A stretch of DNA of 64,000 nucleotides from Mesorhizobium sp. 131-2-1 (GTDB lineage: Bacteria > Pseudomonadota > Alphaproteobacteria > Rhizobiales > Rhizobiaceae): the NCBI RefSeq assembly GCF_016756535.1, contig NZ_AP023247.1, positions 5,642,501 to 5,706,500 on the forward strand. The letters run 5' to 3'. Positions 48,389-59,873 of this stretch are shown here, one piece after another. Position 1 is the first letter of the stretch; each line of letters opens with the position of its first letter. Below the pieces are notes generated by a model. The model ran no database searches and was not told the DNA's origin. It was given only the letters and a program-made list of their open reading frames with translations. Both the position numbers and the translations under genes were made by a program.

Positions 48389-49011
48389 TCAAAACACGAT
48401 TGAGGACTGGGCACCGTTTTGCGCATCGAATGTCTGAATGGCCTTGCGAACTGCCCCACAGAATCTTTCCAGAAGTTCCGGCTCGCTCCCCAGTCGACGG
48501 CGCAACGACAAGGGCACTCCATCTGTGCTCCTTTCCCCGTCAATCCTCGGTTGACGATGTTCAAATCCTGGACACCTGGAAAGGGATGGTTATCCTTTTT
48601 CGTCTGGAATTCGGCCTCCTGCAGACGCCAGGCTATCTCCGAAACCAACGCGGCGTCCTTGCCGCCCAGATAGACTGTCGAGGGATCGTCCCGATCCTGA
48701 CGACCGTGGATGGCGACGACCGTGGACTTCGTCCGCAACAGTTCCAGCGCGGACTCCTCGTCAAAGTTCCTGGATGTTATGTGCAGCTCTCGGTTGCTTT
48801 CGGGCATGAGCCCTTCAAAGCAATACATATCGAGATCGCGCCCTGCTATCGTCTCGGTGATCAGCGAGGTGCGGGGCTCGATCTTGCCGCCATGCGGGGC
48901 CATGACGATCGCACTGCCGGTTCGCGCTCCGCGCCGGACGACTATGCGATAATCTATGTTTTCGGTTTTGGCGGCTTTCAGCGCCGCGAAATTCGGAAAC
49001 TCGTTGTCCAT
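48389..49011 (-). pseudogene. Poly-gamma-glutamate hydrolase family protein with frameshift
   Basis: The first 165 or so codons fit the PghP-like family: VMAPHGGKIEPRTSLITETI with the metal-binding His, then HITSRNFDE, VVAIHGRQDRDDPSTVYLGG and LNIVNRGLTGKGAQME. At about 48515-48519 the frame slips. The original frame then runs on as a Cys/Arg-rich tail to 48328, while the shifted frame gives the normal family end (VPLSLRRRLGSEPELLERFC, then AQSSIVF) and stops at 48389. One lost base in GGAGTGCC explains it. Confidence 0.75.
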
Positions 49012-49021
49012 GAATGCCGTT

Positions 49022-50794
<1,773 letters not shown>

Positions 50795-50867
50795 CGCCGT
50801 TTCCTCCCCGGACGGACCAAGCCTATCAGTCCACCGATGCAGAGGAAATCCGCTAATCGTACTGGGA

Positions 50868-51566
50868 CTATTTGGCGATGGCGGCCATCCTTGCCGCGAT
50901 ATCGCCGAGCACCGCCTCGTCGGCCACCGCGCGGCTCTTCCTCGAAGCCACGAGACACGCCTGCGATCGCAAGACGACGCCATCGGCCAGCACCTTGAGG
51001 TGGTTGGCGCGCAGCGTCGAGCCGGTGGTGGTGATGTCGACTATGACATCGGCCAGCCCCTGCGCCGGCGCGCCCTCGGTGGCGCCGAGGCTCTCGACGA
51101 TGCGATAGACCTGGATGCCGTGCTTGAGCGAGAAGAACTGCTGGGTGAGCCGCCAGTATTTGGTGGCGATCCTGAGCCGCCTGCCGTGGCGCTGGCGGAA
51201 ATCGGCGGCGACGTCGTCGAGGTCGGCCATGGTCTCGACGTCGAGCCAGATGTCGGGCACCGCCACCACGACGTCGGCATGGCCGAAGCCGAGGCGTGCT
51301 ACGATTTCGGCGCGCGCTTCCCAGTCGGCCAGGGTCTCGCGCAGCAGGTCCTCGCCGGTGATGCCGAGATCGACCGTGCCCTGGCCGATCTCGCCGGCGA
51401 TTTCCGATGCCGACAGGAAGGCGACCTCGACGGCGTCCATGCCCTCGATGCGGGCGCGATACTTGCGCTCGTCGCCGGGCAGGCTGACGGCAAGGCCAGC
51501 CCTGGCCAGAACCTCCAGCGCCTGCTCCTTCAGCCGGCCTTTCGATGGCAGCGCGAGCGTGATCAT
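50868..51566 (-). CDS. hisG: ATP phosphoribosyltransferase, short form
   Basis: This 232-aa enzyme is the first step of histidine synthesis. It is the short form without the regulatory C-terminal domain: [27 protein letters not shown] and the PRPP loop [14 protein letters not shown]. Short HisG needs HisZ as regulatory subunit, and hisZ lies directly upstream with a 4-bp overlap. Confidence 0.95.
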   Translation of the reverse strand: MITLALPSKGRLKEQALEVLARAGLAVSLPGDERKYRARIEGMDAVEVAFLSASEIAGEIGQGTVDLGITGEDLLRETLADWEARAEIVARLGFGHADVVVAVPDIWLDVETMADLDDVAADFRQRHGRRLRIATKYWRLTQQFFSLKHGIQVYRIVESLGATEGAPAQGLADVIVDITTTGSTLRANHLKVLADGVVLRSQACLVASRKSRAVADEAVLGDIAARMAAIAK

Positions 51567-52684
51567 TTGGCCTTCTCCCGCAGCGCCTCAATGCGGTCGA
51601 GCCAGACCGAGAAACCGACGCCGGGAATCGGCGTCTTCGCGCCGAGCAGCGTCAGCAGGCGGTCGTAACGGCCGCCGCCGGCCAGCGGCCTCTCGCCACC
51701 CCCGGCCGCGACCTCGAAAACGAGGCCGGTGTAATAGTCCAGCGGACGGCCGAAGGCGGCGTCATAGCGGATGCTGGCCATCGGCAGGCCGTGCGCTTCG
51801 ATGGCGCCTGCGCGAGCGGCGAAATTGTCCAGCGCCGCGCCCAGCGAGAGACCGGCGCCAGCTGCGAAACTTTCGAGGGCCTGAGCCGCGCCATCGAGCG
51901 GCACGTCGATCGCCAGAAACCCTTTCAAGGCCGAGAACGCCTCGTCCGATAGCCGCACGCTGCGTAACTCGGCCTTCTCGATCAGCCGCCGGGCAATGTC
52001 GGAGGGCGAGCGCCCGGCCGATGCTGAGAGACCGGCTTCCTCCATGCCGCCGGCGATATGCGCGGCAAGACCCTCGACGTCGCCGTCGAGCACCAGCGTC
52101 GCGACCGGACCGGACAACTGGCTGTTGCGTGGCGGATTGGCGAGGTCGGCAAGCGCTGCCTCCAGCATCGTCGCCGAGCCGAAGGCGCGGGCAAGCCGCA
52201 TGCGCCAGCCGCGCGGCAGGCCAAGTGCGGCGAGCACCGCCTCGAAAACGGTCTGGTCACCGAGCGTTATGGCCAGCACTTGGTCTGGCAGCGCCAGGCT
52301 GAGCAGCGCGTGCGCGTCGGCCAGCGAGCGGGCGTCGGCAGCGGCGGTGTCGCGGTCGCCAAGATCCTCGATGCCGGCCTGGAAGAACTCGTTGCCGCCC
52401 TCGCGGCGCTGTCGGAACACCTCGCCGAGGTAGGAATAGCGGCGCGGCGTGCCGGCCTGGCTGGCGATATGGTCGAGGCAGACCGGAATGGTGAATTCGG
52501 GCCTGAGACACAGCGTCTTTCCGGTCTCGCTCTCGGTGAGGAAGATACGGCGGCGCAGATCTTCGCCGGCCATGTCGAGGAAGGGGTCGGCCGGCTGCAG
52601 CACCGCCACCTCGACCGCATGCGTGTCGCGCGCGGCGAAGAGCTTCGTGATGTCGGCGGCGATGGCGGGGTAGCGGGAGGTCAT
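51563..52684 (-). CDS. hisZ: ATP phosphoribosyltransferase regulatory subunit
   Basis: This 373-aa HisRS-like protein lacks aminoacylation function. It keeps the class II core ([16 protein letters not shown], then [20 protein letters not shown] and [13 protein letters not shown]) but the RR(Y/F)D-type motif 3 region is GGRYDRLL. It binds short HisG and gives histidine feedback control. It stands between hisS and hisG, separated from hisS by a palindromic repeat. Confidence 0.93.
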   Translation of the reverse strand: MTSRYPAIAADITKLFAARDTHAVEVAVLQPADPFLDMAGEDLRRRIFLTESETGKTLCLRPEFTIPVCLDHIASQAGTPRRYSYLGEVFRQRREGGNEFFQAGIEDLGDRDTAAADARSLADAHALLSLALPDQVLAITLGDQTVFEAVLAALGLPRGWRMRLARAFGSATMLEAALADLANPPRNSQLSGPVATLVLDGDVEGLAAHIAGGMEEAGLSASAGRSPSDIARRLIEKAELRSVRLSDEAFSALKGFLAIDVPLDGAAQALESFAAGAGLSLGAALDNFAARAGAIEAHGLPMASIRYDAAFGRPLDYYTGLVFEVAAGGGERPLAGGGRYDRLLTLLGAKTPIPGVGFSVWLDRIEALREKAK

Positions 52685-52697
52685 GCGGCACCACCCT

Positions 52698-52847
52698 CCC
52701 TTCTCCCCTTGTGGGAGAAGGTGGATCGGCGCGTAGCGCCGAGACGGATGAGGGGTGATGGACGGAATGAGACGCTGGCGTTCCCTGGAACACCCCTCAT
52801 CCGACCGAGCTTCGCTCGGCCACCTTCTCCCACAAGGGGAGAAGGGG
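52698..52847. repeat. Rhizobial intergenic palindrome (RIME-like)
   Basis: CCCTTCTCCCCTTGTGGGAG at the left is mirrored by CTCCCACAAGGGGAGAAGGG at the right, with inner hairpins GGCGCGTAGCGCC and CCGAGCTTCGCTCGG. It fills most of the hisS-hisZ spacer and belongs to the same family as the repeat after apnO. Confidence 0.85.
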
Positions 52848-52858
52848 AGGCCGGCGCC

Positions 52859-54409
52859 TTACCTGCCACGTGCGCGCTCCTCGGCCTGCGCCGCCAGTAT
52901 CTTCCTGACCTCGCCGACCAGCTCGCTCTCCGCCACCGTCACCTGCGCTGGGCGGGCGGCGCGCCACTCGGCGTTGTCGGCGATCTCGGCCGACATGCGG
53001 GCGCCCTCGATCAGGTCCTTGATCTGCAGCTCGCCCCTGGCGCGCTCGTCGCCGCCCTGGATGATGGCGACCGGGCTGCCGCGGCGGTCGGCATATTTCA
53101 ACTGCGCCTTCATGCCGGCGCCGCCGAGATACATTTCCGAGCGGATGCCGGCCGCGCGCAACCCTGCGACCATCTTCTGGTAGCGGCCGAGGCTTTCCGT
53201 ATCCTTGTCCATCACCAGCACGACGACAGGGGCGATGACGTCGGAGATGTCGAGCTTGCCGAGGTTCTTCAGCGCCGTCATCAGGCGGGAGACGCCGATG
53301 GAAAAGCCGGTCGCCGGCACCGGCTCGCCGCGGAAGCGCGACACCAGCCCGTCATAGCGGCCACCGCCGCCGACCGAGCCGAAGCGCACGATCTGGCCAT
53401 CCTCATTGGGAATTTCGGCCAGCAGCTCGGCCTCGAAGACGGGGCCCGTGTAATATTCGAGGCCGCGCACGACGGAAGGGTCGATCAATATCTTGGTTTC
53501 GTCATAGCCCGCGGCGGCGCAGAGCATCTGTATCTGATCAAGCTCGTCGCAGCCTTGCATAACAAGGGGGGTCTGTTCGAAGCCGCGACGCAGATTGTCG
53601 ACGGTAACGCCGTTGGCAACTCCTCGGCTACCTGATCCCTGGGCCTTCCAACCGGTTATGTTCAACAGCTGGGCTATCTGGCTGTCAGACAGACCCGCGC
53701 CCTTCGTGAAGTCCCCCTCGCCTTCCTTGCCGCCGTCCCAGCGACCTTTCCCAAGCAAAAGTTGAATGTCTTCGAGTGCGAATTTGTCCAGCTTGTCGAT
53801 CGCTCGCAAAACGGTCAGCCGGCGCCCGGCATTTTCATCGCCGCCAAGGCCGATCGCCTCCAGCACGCCGTCCATCACTTTGCGATTGTTGACCCGAATG
53901 ACGTACTGGCCCTTAAGACCCAACTCCTCCATGACGTCGGCCATCATCATCGCCATTTCGGCATCCGCAACGGCCCCTGCCACGCCATTGGGCGTGCCGA
54001 TCGTGTCGGCGTCGAACTGCATGAACTGGCGGAAGCGGCCGGGGCCGGGCTTCTCGTTGCGGAACACCCAGCCCGAGCGATAGCTGCGATAGGGCTTCGG
54101 CAGCTTGTCATAATTCTCTGCGACGAAGCGCGCTGTCGGCGCGGTGAGATCATAGCGCAGCGACAGCCACTGGTCGTCATCGTCCTGGAAGGAGAACACG
54201 CCTTCGTTCGGCCGGTCCTGGTCGGGCAGGAACTTGCCCAGCGCGTCGGTGTATTCGATCATCGGCTGGTCGACCGGCTCGAAGCCGTAGAGCTCATAGA
54301 CGCCGCGAATGGTCGCCATCATCTTTTCGACGGCGCGGATGTCGTCGGCGCCGCGGTCGGCAAATCCGCGCGGCAGCCGCGCTTTCGTCTTTTCCGATTT
54401 GTCGGCCAT
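52859..54409 (-). CDS. hisS: Histidyl-tRNA synthetase
   Basis: This 516-aa class II synthetase has motif 2 [18 protein letters not shown], the His-A box [12 protein letters not shown], motif 3 [12 protein letters not shown], and a C-terminal anticodon domain starting near [18 protein letters not shown] longer middle part (about residues 210-270, containing [18 protein letters not shown]) is usual in the alphaproteobacterial form. It heads the hisS-hisZ-hisG unit. Confidence 0.96.
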   Translation of the reverse strand: MADKSEKTKARLPRGFADRGADDIRAVEKMMATIRGVYELYGFEPVDQPMIEYTDALGKFLPDQDRPNEGVFSFQDDDDQWLSLRYDLTAPTARFVAENYDKLPKPYRSYRSGWVFRNEKPGPGRFRQFMQFDADTIGTPNGVAGAVADAEMAMMMADVMEELGLKGQYVIRVNNRKVMDGVLEAIGLGGDENAGRRLTVLRAIDKLDKFALEDIQLLLGKGRWDGGKEGEGDFTKGAGLSDSQIAQLLNITGWKAQGSGSRGVANGVTVDNLRRGFEQTPLVMQGCDELDQIQMLCAAAGYDETKILIDPSVVRGLEYYTGPVFEAELLAEIPNEDGQIVRFGSVGGGGRYDGLVSRFRGEPVPATGFSIGVSRLMTALKNLGKLDISDVIAPVVVLVMDKDTESLGRYQKMVAGLRAAGIRSEMYLGGAGMKAQLKYADRRGSPVAIIQGGDERARGELQIKDLIEGARMSAEIADNAEWRAARPAQVTVAESELVGEVRKILAAQAEERARGR

Positions 54410-54605
54410 GGATGGGGTCTTTTCGTTCGATAGATGCGGCTGGTTTCAGGCGCGCGTGTCCTAACCCATGCGGCTGGGAGCGGCAAGGGTTTGCACCTTC
54501 GCGGAAACAAACCGCGCCAAAAGGAAACAATTCCGCCATCAGCGCGGCATCGTGCCGACACAATCGCAGCCGATAAAACGCACCGAAACCAAGGGGTTCG
54601 GGGCC

Positions 54606-54854
54606 ATGACCACGGCGGGAAAGTTCGATACGACCGATAGCGGCGCGCGCGGGCTGCCCGCGCGGCTGCGGCCGGCCGACGGCCGTGCCCCAGTGACGCC
54701 AAGCCAGGTGGCGGGCCCGTTCGAGGTCGATCCGCGTCAGGGCTCGTCCATGCGCGATGCGCTGATAACCGGCCTGCTGGTGATCTATCCTGCTTTCGCC
54801 GCGCTGGCGGCGATCATCGCCGGCCTGTTCCTGACCGGCGCCAGCGGCGCGTGA
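54606..54854 (+). CDS. Small membrane protein, unknown
   Basis: This 82-aa protein has a polar, Pro/Arg-rich N-terminus and one membrane helix near the end (ALITGLLVIYPAFAALAAII). Codon use is normal. The ATG giving MTTAGKFDT is preferred to the longer open frame. No family is recognised. It lies in front of the secreted-protein gene with a 44-bp gap. Confidence 0.55.
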   Translation: MTTAGKFDTTDSGARGLPARLRPADGRAPVTPSQVAGPFEVDPRQGSSMRDALITGLLVIYPAFAALAAIIAGLFLTGASGA

Positions 54855-54898
54855 TTTCTGCCCGCTTCCGGCGGGATTCAATCTTTGGGGGATCGACC

Positions 54899-55282
54899 AT
54901 GCGAACGACCCGTGCCTGCGCGCTCGGCGCAGCGCTTCTGCTTGCCTCGGCTGCGGCGGCGAGCGCCTGCACGAGCGGCGATGCCCGCCTCGCCGGACAC
55001 TATTACCTGCGCGGCGTCATGGAAGTCGGTTCCGAGCTGCTGCTCAGGAAGGACGGCAGTTTCGAATTCATGCTGGCCTATGGCGCCAACGACCAGTACG
55101 GCAAGGGCTGCTGGGTCAAGAAGGGCTCGACCGTCGAGGTCATCCCGGCCGGCCGTAGCGCCGCCTCGACGCATCAGACGCCCGACGATCGCGGTTTCAG
55201 CGGGCTGGTGCTGACGGTTTCCGGCGGCAGCCTGGTCTGGAACATCAACGGCAGCGGCTACAAGGGCCGGTTCGAGAAGTGA
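54899..55282 (+). CDS. Secreted small protein, unknown
   Basis: This 127-aa protein has a signal peptide (cleavage near ASAAAASA-C, residues 20-22). The Cys at the end could be a weak lipobox (AASAC). The mature part is beta-rich: GHYYLRGVMEVGSELLLRKD, then GSFEFMLAYGANDQYGKGCW and SLVWNINGSGYKGRF, resembling a small lipocalin-like sheet. GGGGGA lies 5 bp before the ATG. The function is unknown. Confidence 0.7.
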   Translation: MRTTRACALGAALLLASAAAASACTSGDARLAGHYYLRGVMEVGSELLLRKDGSFEFMLAYGANDQYGKGCWVKKGSTVEVIPAGRSAASTHQTPDDRGFSGLVLTVSGGSLVWNINGSGYKGRFEK

Positions 55283-55297
55283 GGAAGGGGACGCCAC

Positions 55298-55936
55298 CTA
55301 CTTCGGCCGCTTGAAAGCCTTCCGCTCCTTCTCGACTTCCTTGCGGCAGACGCAGCCTTCGAGATGGTCGTTGACCAGGCCCATCGCCTGCATGAAGGCA
55401 TAGACGGTGGTCGGGCCGACGAAGCTCCAGCCACGCTTCTTCAGTTCCTTCGAGATCCTGACCGAGACCGCCGTGGTGGGATTGGCGCGCAGATGCGCGA
55501 GGTCGACGACTTTCGGCCGCTCGTCCCGGCCGGGCTCGAACTTCCAGAACCAGGCCGCCAGCGAGCCGAATTCATCGACCATTTCGCGCGCCCGTTTGGC
55601 GTTGTTGATGGTCGAGACGATCTTGCCGCGATGGCGGATGATGCCGGCATTGCCGAGTAGCCGCTCGATATCCCTGTCGGTGAAGGCGGCCACCTTGTCG
55701 AAGTCGAAATTGGCGAAGGCCTCGCGGAAATTCTCGCGCTTGCGCAGGATGGTCAGCCAGGAGAGCCCCGACTGGAAGCCTTCGAGGCAGATCTTCTCGA
55801 ACAGCCGTCGGTCGTCTGTTACCGGCCTACCCCATTCATGGTCGTGGTAGTGCAGATAGTCCGGCAGATTGCCGTGCCAGAAGCAGCGCGTCTTGCCATC
55901 GGGACCATCGAGCAGGCCGGCATTTTCAGTTCCCAT
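55298..55936 (-). CDS. tag: DNA-3-methyladenine glycosylase I
   Basis: This 212-aa protein of the HhH-GPD superfamily has CFWHGNLPDYLHYHDHEWG with the conserved Trp and His, LEGFQSGLSWLTILRKRENF, GIIRHRGKI and the C-terminal GWSFVGPTTVYAFMQAMG. It has the zinc-binding Cys/His set of Tag (C18 region, H residues and the final EGCVCR). It removes 3-methyladenine from alkylated DNA. Confidence 0.94.
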   Translation of the reverse strand: MGTENAGLLDGPDGKTRCFWHGNLPDYLHYHDHEWGRPVTDDRRLFEKICLEGFQSGLSWLTILRKRENFREAFANFDFDKVAAFTDRDIERLLGNAGIIRHRGKIVSTINNAKRAREMVDEFGSLAAWFWKFEPGRDERPKVVDLAHLRANPTTAVSVRISKELKKRGWSFVGPTTVYAFMQAMGLVNDHLEGCVCRKEVEKERKAFKRPK

Positions 55937-56149
55937 TGCAAGAAATCCATTCGTTAATGCGCCTCGGCGCCGATTTTACCGTGGCTTTACCAGATTCCTG
56001 AACCGGCCGGTAACCACACCAAAAGGTTTACTGACACATCGGCATTTTACGCATTCCGATTCATGTTTCGGTTGCCGCTTCGCGCCAAGGATCGCGCAAC
56101 CGGAGGCGGGTTCGCGCCTCCGTGCGTTCGACGATCAAGGTGCGTTCCG

Positions 56150-56890
56150 ATGAAGAAAGCGTTCTGTTCCCTGCTCGGCGCGGTGGCGGTTCTTGCCGCC
56201 GGCGCCTCCGCCTCCAATGCAAATGACCGCTATGCCGACCGGCCGCCGGTGATGGTGAGCCCCGACCTTTCGGCGCCGTGGGTGCTGCAGCTTGGCCATG
56301 CGCCAGGCATCGTGCGGCAGAGCCGTCAGACGGCGCAGCAGCCGCAGCGCCGCTATCTGCAGGTCCAACCTGACCAGCAGCGCACGGCAGCCGTGCAGCC
56401 GCCGGCCAAGCGCACGGTCATGCGGCCGCAGATCAACCCGGTCTACCTGCCGCAGGAAGTCGCCTATGACGGGCCGCAGAAGCCAGGCACCATCGTCATC
56501 GATACGCACCAGAACTTCCTCTATCTGGTCGAGAAGGACGGCAAGGCGCGGCGCTATGGCGTCGGCACCGGCAAGCCGGGCTTCGAATGGTCGGGCACGC
56601 ACAAGATCACCGACAAACGCGTCTGGCCGGACTGGCGTCCGCCGGCAGTGATGATCAAGCGCGAGGCGGCCAAGGGTCGCTACCTGCCGACTTACCTGGC
56701 CGGCGGCATAGAGAACCCGCTCGGCGCCCGCGCGCTCTATCTCGGCACGACGGAATATCGCATCCACGGCACCAACCAGCCATGGACGATCGGCGGCGCG
56801 GTGTCGTCGGGCTGCATCCGCATGCGCAACGAGGATGTCGTCGACCTTTACGAGCGCGTGAATGTCGGAACGACGGTCGAGGTGATATAG
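56150..56890 (+). CDS. L,D-transpeptidase (YkuD family)
   Basis: This 246-aa exported protein has a signal peptide (MKKAFCSLLGAVAVLAAG, cleavage near SASNA) and a Gln/Pro-rich linker. The YkuD domain covers residues about 125-246, with the catalytic motif YRIHGTNQPWTIGGAVSSGC followed by IRMRNEDV; the last Cys of that motif is the nucleophile. It forms 3-3 crosslinks in peptidoglycan or attaches proteins to it. One of several paralogues expected in Rhizobiales. Confidence 0.92.
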   Translation: MKKAFCSLLGAVAVLAAGASASNANDRYADRPPVMVSPDLSAPWVLQLGHAPGIVRQSRQTAQQPQRRYLQVQPDQQRTAAVQPPAKRTVMRPQINPVYLPQEVAYDGPQKPGTIVIDTHQNFLYLVEKDGKARRYGVGTGKPGFEWSGTHKITDKRVWPDWRPPAVMIKREAAKGRYLPTYLAGGIENPLGARALYLGTTEYRIHGTNQPWTIGGAVSSGCIRMRNEDVVDLYERVNVGTTVEVI

Positions 56891-57033
56891 TGACTGCGAA
56901 TCAGCCGGTTAGGCAGCGCCGAGTGGTTTTTGGCGCGCTGTTGCCCTGAAGCCATAGCGCGCTTTCGGGAAAGGTGCTTAGACTGGCAACGAGTTAACGG
57001 GGGACGGGCCGTGTGGGGATGCGGCCAGTCACG

Positions 57034-57067
57034 AAAGGGCAGCACGGGAAACCGCGCTGCCCTTTTG
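57034..57067 (+). terminator. Rho-independent terminator
   Basis: AAAGGGCAGC pairs with GCTGCCCTTT, followed by TTTGCTTTT. It lies 145 bp after the L,D-transpeptidase gene. The rest of the 317-bp gap before folD shows no gene; CAGGAGG at about 57193-57199 serves the folD start. Confidence 0.75.
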
Positions 57068-57207
57068 CTTTTGAGCCTGTGCTATAGAGCGGCAGGTCGC
57101 GCCGAAAGCAGGCCGTTTCGTTTTCGGAGGCTGATTTCCTGACCGTTCTCTGCTATTGCAGCGCACAATTTCCCGCGCCAAAGCTCTCAGTCCAGGAGGT
57201 CTCAGCC

Positions 57208-58128
57208 ATGTCCCGGTCCGATGACAGCCGCTACCTCAAGGGCGGCCCGGTCGCCCAGCGCATCATCGCTGCCGTGCGCGAGGATGCTGCGATCGCGAAG
57301 GCCGAAGGCTTTTCGCCCAAGCTGGTCTCGATCACCGTCGGCGACACCGCCGCGGTCGACGTCTATGTACGCAACCAGCGCGCCAAGGCGGAGCTGGCCG
57401 GCATCGGCTTCGAGGAGCGGCGATTTCCCGCCGCCATCACCGCCGGCGAACTGGAAGCGGCCATCCATGGCCTAAACGCCGATCCGCGCGTCACCGGCAT
57501 CATCATCCAGCGGCCGGTTCCGGCGCACATCCCAATCAAGACGTTGCAGGCGGCGGTGCATCCGCTGAAGGACGTCGAGGGCATGCATCCGGCCTCGATC
57601 GGAAACATCGTCTACAACCAGCTCGACCTCGCGCCCTGCACGGCGGCGGCTTCGGTCGAGCTTCTGAAGGAGACCGGCCTCGACCTCAAGGGGCTGGAAG
57701 TGGTGATCGTCGGTCATTCCGAGATCGTCGGCAAACCGATCGCCTTCCTGCTGATGAGCGAGGGCGCGACGGTGACGGTCTGCCATCACATGACGCGTTC
57801 GGTGGCGGCACACGCGCGGCGCGCCGATGCGCTGTTCGTCGCCGTCGGCAAGCCCCGGCTGATCAAGGCCGACATGGTGAAGCCGGGCGCCGCCGTCATC
57901 GACATCGGCATCAATTCCGAAATCGGGCCGGACGGCGAAACCCGCATCGTCGGCGACGTCGACACCGACAGCGTCAGGCACGTCGCCTCCTGGATCACGC
58001 CGGTGCCGGGCGGCGTCGGCCCGATCACGGTGGCGATCCTGCTGCGCAACACGATGGTGGCGCTCAACCGCCAGCGCGCGCTCTACCAGGCGACCTACGG
58101 CGTGGCGGACAAGCTCGCGGCGGAGTAG
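57208..58128 (+). CDS. folD: FolD family methylene-tetrahydrofolate dehydrogenase, variant active site
   Basis: This 306-aa protein is clearly FolD-like: KLVSITVGDTAAVDVYVRNQ, IIQRPVPAHI, HPLKDVEGMHP, VVIVGHSEIVGKPIAFLL and ITPVPGGVGPITVAILL. Two usual residues differ. The catalytic Lys of the YVxxK motif (E. coli K56) is Gln, and VDG after the conserved Asp is VEG. K56 is needed for the cyclohydrolase step, so this protein may be a dehydrogenase only. It may be a paralogue of the housekeeping FolD. Confidence 0.85.
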   Translation: MSRSDDSRYLKGGPVAQRIIAAVREDAAIAKAEGFSPKLVSITVGDTAAVDVYVRNQRAKAELAGIGFEERRFPAAITAGELEAAIHGLNADPRVTGIIIQRPVPAHIPIKTLQAAVHPLKDVEGMHPASIGNIVYNQLDLAPCTAAASVELLKETGLDLKGLEVVIVGHSEIVGKPIAFLLMSEGATVTVCHHMTRSVAAHARRADALFVAVGKPRLIKADMVKPGAAVIDIGINSEIGPDGETRIVGDVDTDSVRHVASWITPVPGGVGPITVAILLRNTMVALNRQRALYQATYGVADKLAAE

Positions 58129-58145
58129 CCGGGGCAGGGATCGGC

Positions 58146-59474
58146 TTACTCGGCGGCGGCCAACCTTTCCTCGGCGACGCCTTCCGGCTTCGGCCCGCCA
58201 TAGGCCCAGTCAAGCAGCTTGATCGTGTGCACCACCGGCAGTTTCGCGGCGGCGGCGATCTGGGTGATGCAGCCGATATTGCCGGTCGCGACGATTTGCG
58301 CGCCCGTCGCCTGGATGTTCCTGACCTTGCGGTCGCGCAATTTCGCTGAAATCTCGGACTGCAGGATGTTGTAAGTGCCGGCCGAGCCGCAGCAGAGGTG
58401 CCCCTCGCGCGGCTCGCGCACGACGAAGCCGGCCTTGGTCAGAAGCTCTTTCGGCTGGCGGGTGATCTTCTGGCCGTGCTGCATCGAACAGGCGGAATGA
58501 TAGGCGACGACGGTGCCGGGCTTGCGCACCGGCTCGGGCAGGTCGAACGAGGCAAGATATTCGGTGATGTCCTTGGCCAGCGCCGAGACGCGCGCCGCCT
58601 TGTCGGCATAGGCCGGATCTAGGCGCAGCATGAAACCGTAATCCTTGATCGTCGTGCCGCAACCGGACGCGGTGATGATGATTGCGTCGAGCCCGCCCTG
58701 CTCGATGGCGCGCGTCCAGGCGTCGACATTCTGCCTCGCCGAGGCAAGGGCGGCTGCCTCGTGGCCCATATGATGGACGAGCGCGCCGCAGCAACCCTCG
58801 CCTTCCGGCACCACCACCTCGACGCCGAGCCGTGTCAACAAGGAGATGGTCGTCTCGTTGATGGCGGGATCGAGCACCGATTGCGCGCAGCCGGTGAGGA
58901 TGGCGACACGGCCGCGCTTTTTGGTCCCCTGCCCGGCGTGGGTGCCCGGCTTCGCCATCGGCGACGCCGGCGGGATCGACGATGGCGCAAGCCTCAGCAT
59001 GGCCGCGATCGGTTTCAGCGCCGGCAGCTTCTCGAACAGGCCGATGAAGGGTCTGCCAAACCCAGCCAGTTTCAGCGCGGCGCGGAAGCGGGCTGGATAA
59101 GGCAGCACGAAAGCCAGCGTGGCGCGCATCAGGCGGTCGAGCAGCGGCCGCCTGTAGGTTTGCTGGATATGGGCGCGGGCATGATCGACCAGATGCATGT
59201 AGTTGACGCCCGACGGGCATGTCGTCATGCAGGCAAGGCAGGAGAGGCAGCGGTCAATATGGGTGACGATCTCCCTGTCGGCCGGACGGCCGTTCTCCAG
59301 CATGTCCTTGATCAGGTAGATGCGGCCACGCGGGGAATCGAGCTCGTTGCCCAATGTCACATAGGTCGGGCAGGTGGCGGTGCAAAAGCCGCAATGCACG
59401 CATTTGCGCAGGATCCTCTCCGATTCCGCGACATGCGGATCGGCAAGCTGGGCAAGTGAAAAGTTGGTCTGCAC
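58146..59474 (-). CDS. glcF: Glycolate oxidase iron-sulfur subunit
   Basis: This 442-aa protein has two 4Fe-4S motifs near the N-terminus (CVHCGFCTATCP and CLSCLACMTTCP) and two CCG domains (GEGCCGALVHHMGH and GHLCCGSAGTYN) that bind a further cluster or quinone. GlcF passes electrons from GlcD/GlcE to the quinone pool. It is last in the glcD-glcE-small protein-glcF unit. Confidence 0.94.
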   Translation of the reverse strand: MQTNFSLAQLADPHVAESERILRKCVHCGFCTATCPTYVTLGNELDSPRGRIYLIKDMLENGRPADREIVTHIDRCLSCLACMTTCPSGVNYMHLVDHARAHIQQTYRRPLLDRLMRATLAFVLPYPARFRAALKLAGFGRPFIGLFEKLPALKPIAAMLRLAPSSIPPASPMAKPGTHAGQGTKKRGRVAILTGCAQSVLDPAINETTISLLTRLGVEVVVPEGEGCCGALVHHMGHEAAALASARQNVDAWTRAIEQGGLDAIIITASGCGTTIKDYGFMLRLDPAYADKAARVSALAKDITEYLASFDLPEPVRKPGTVVAYHSACSMQHGQKITRQPKELLTKAGFVVREPREGHLCCGSAGTYNILQSEISAKLRDRKVRNIQATGAQIVATGNIGCITQIAAAAKLPVVHTIKLLDWAYGGPKPEGVAEERLAAAE

Positions 59475-59483
59475 CGGGGAGTC

Positions 59484-59873
59484 CTATTGTCCGAGAAGCC
59501 AGCTTTGCGGGTTCTTGACCGGCTCGCCGCGCTGCAGCGCCTGGATGCCCAGGATGCAGCGGGCGATGAACCAGACGGCGACGGCGAACATCAGCAGGAA
59601 ACCGATGACCAGCATCATCAGGACCACGGAGATCAGCGCGTAGAGCAGGCCGATCCAGAACGTCCTGATCAGGAATGTGTAGTGGGTTTCGACGAAGCCG
59701 CCGGCCTTGCCGCGGTTGATGTAGGCGAGCACGATGCCGACAAGACCGGTGACGCCGATGACCAGCCCGGCAAGATAGAGGATGTAGATGACCAGGGCGT
59801 TGGTCGAACCCGGCTCCAGCCAGCGATCGGTCTGGCGTGGTTCGCCGGTCGGGCCTGGATCGGTGTTGCTCAT
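59484..59873 (-). CDS. DUF4870-like small membrane protein
   Basis: This 129-aa protein has three or four helices: NALVIYILYLAGLVIGVTGL, YTFLIRTFWIGLLYALIS and LMMLVIGFLLMFAVAVWFIA. It has the TyrA/DUF4870 look of small inner-membrane proteins with no known role. Its start overlaps the glcE stop by 4 bp, so it is translated with the glycolate oxidase genes. Confidence 0.8.
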   Translation of the reverse strand: MSNTDPGPTGEPRQTDRWLEPGSTNALVIYILYLAGLVIGVTGLVGIVLAYINRGKAGGFVETHYTFLIRTFWIGLLYALISVVLMMLVIGFLLMFAVAVWFIARCILGIQALQRGEPVKNPQSWLLGQ

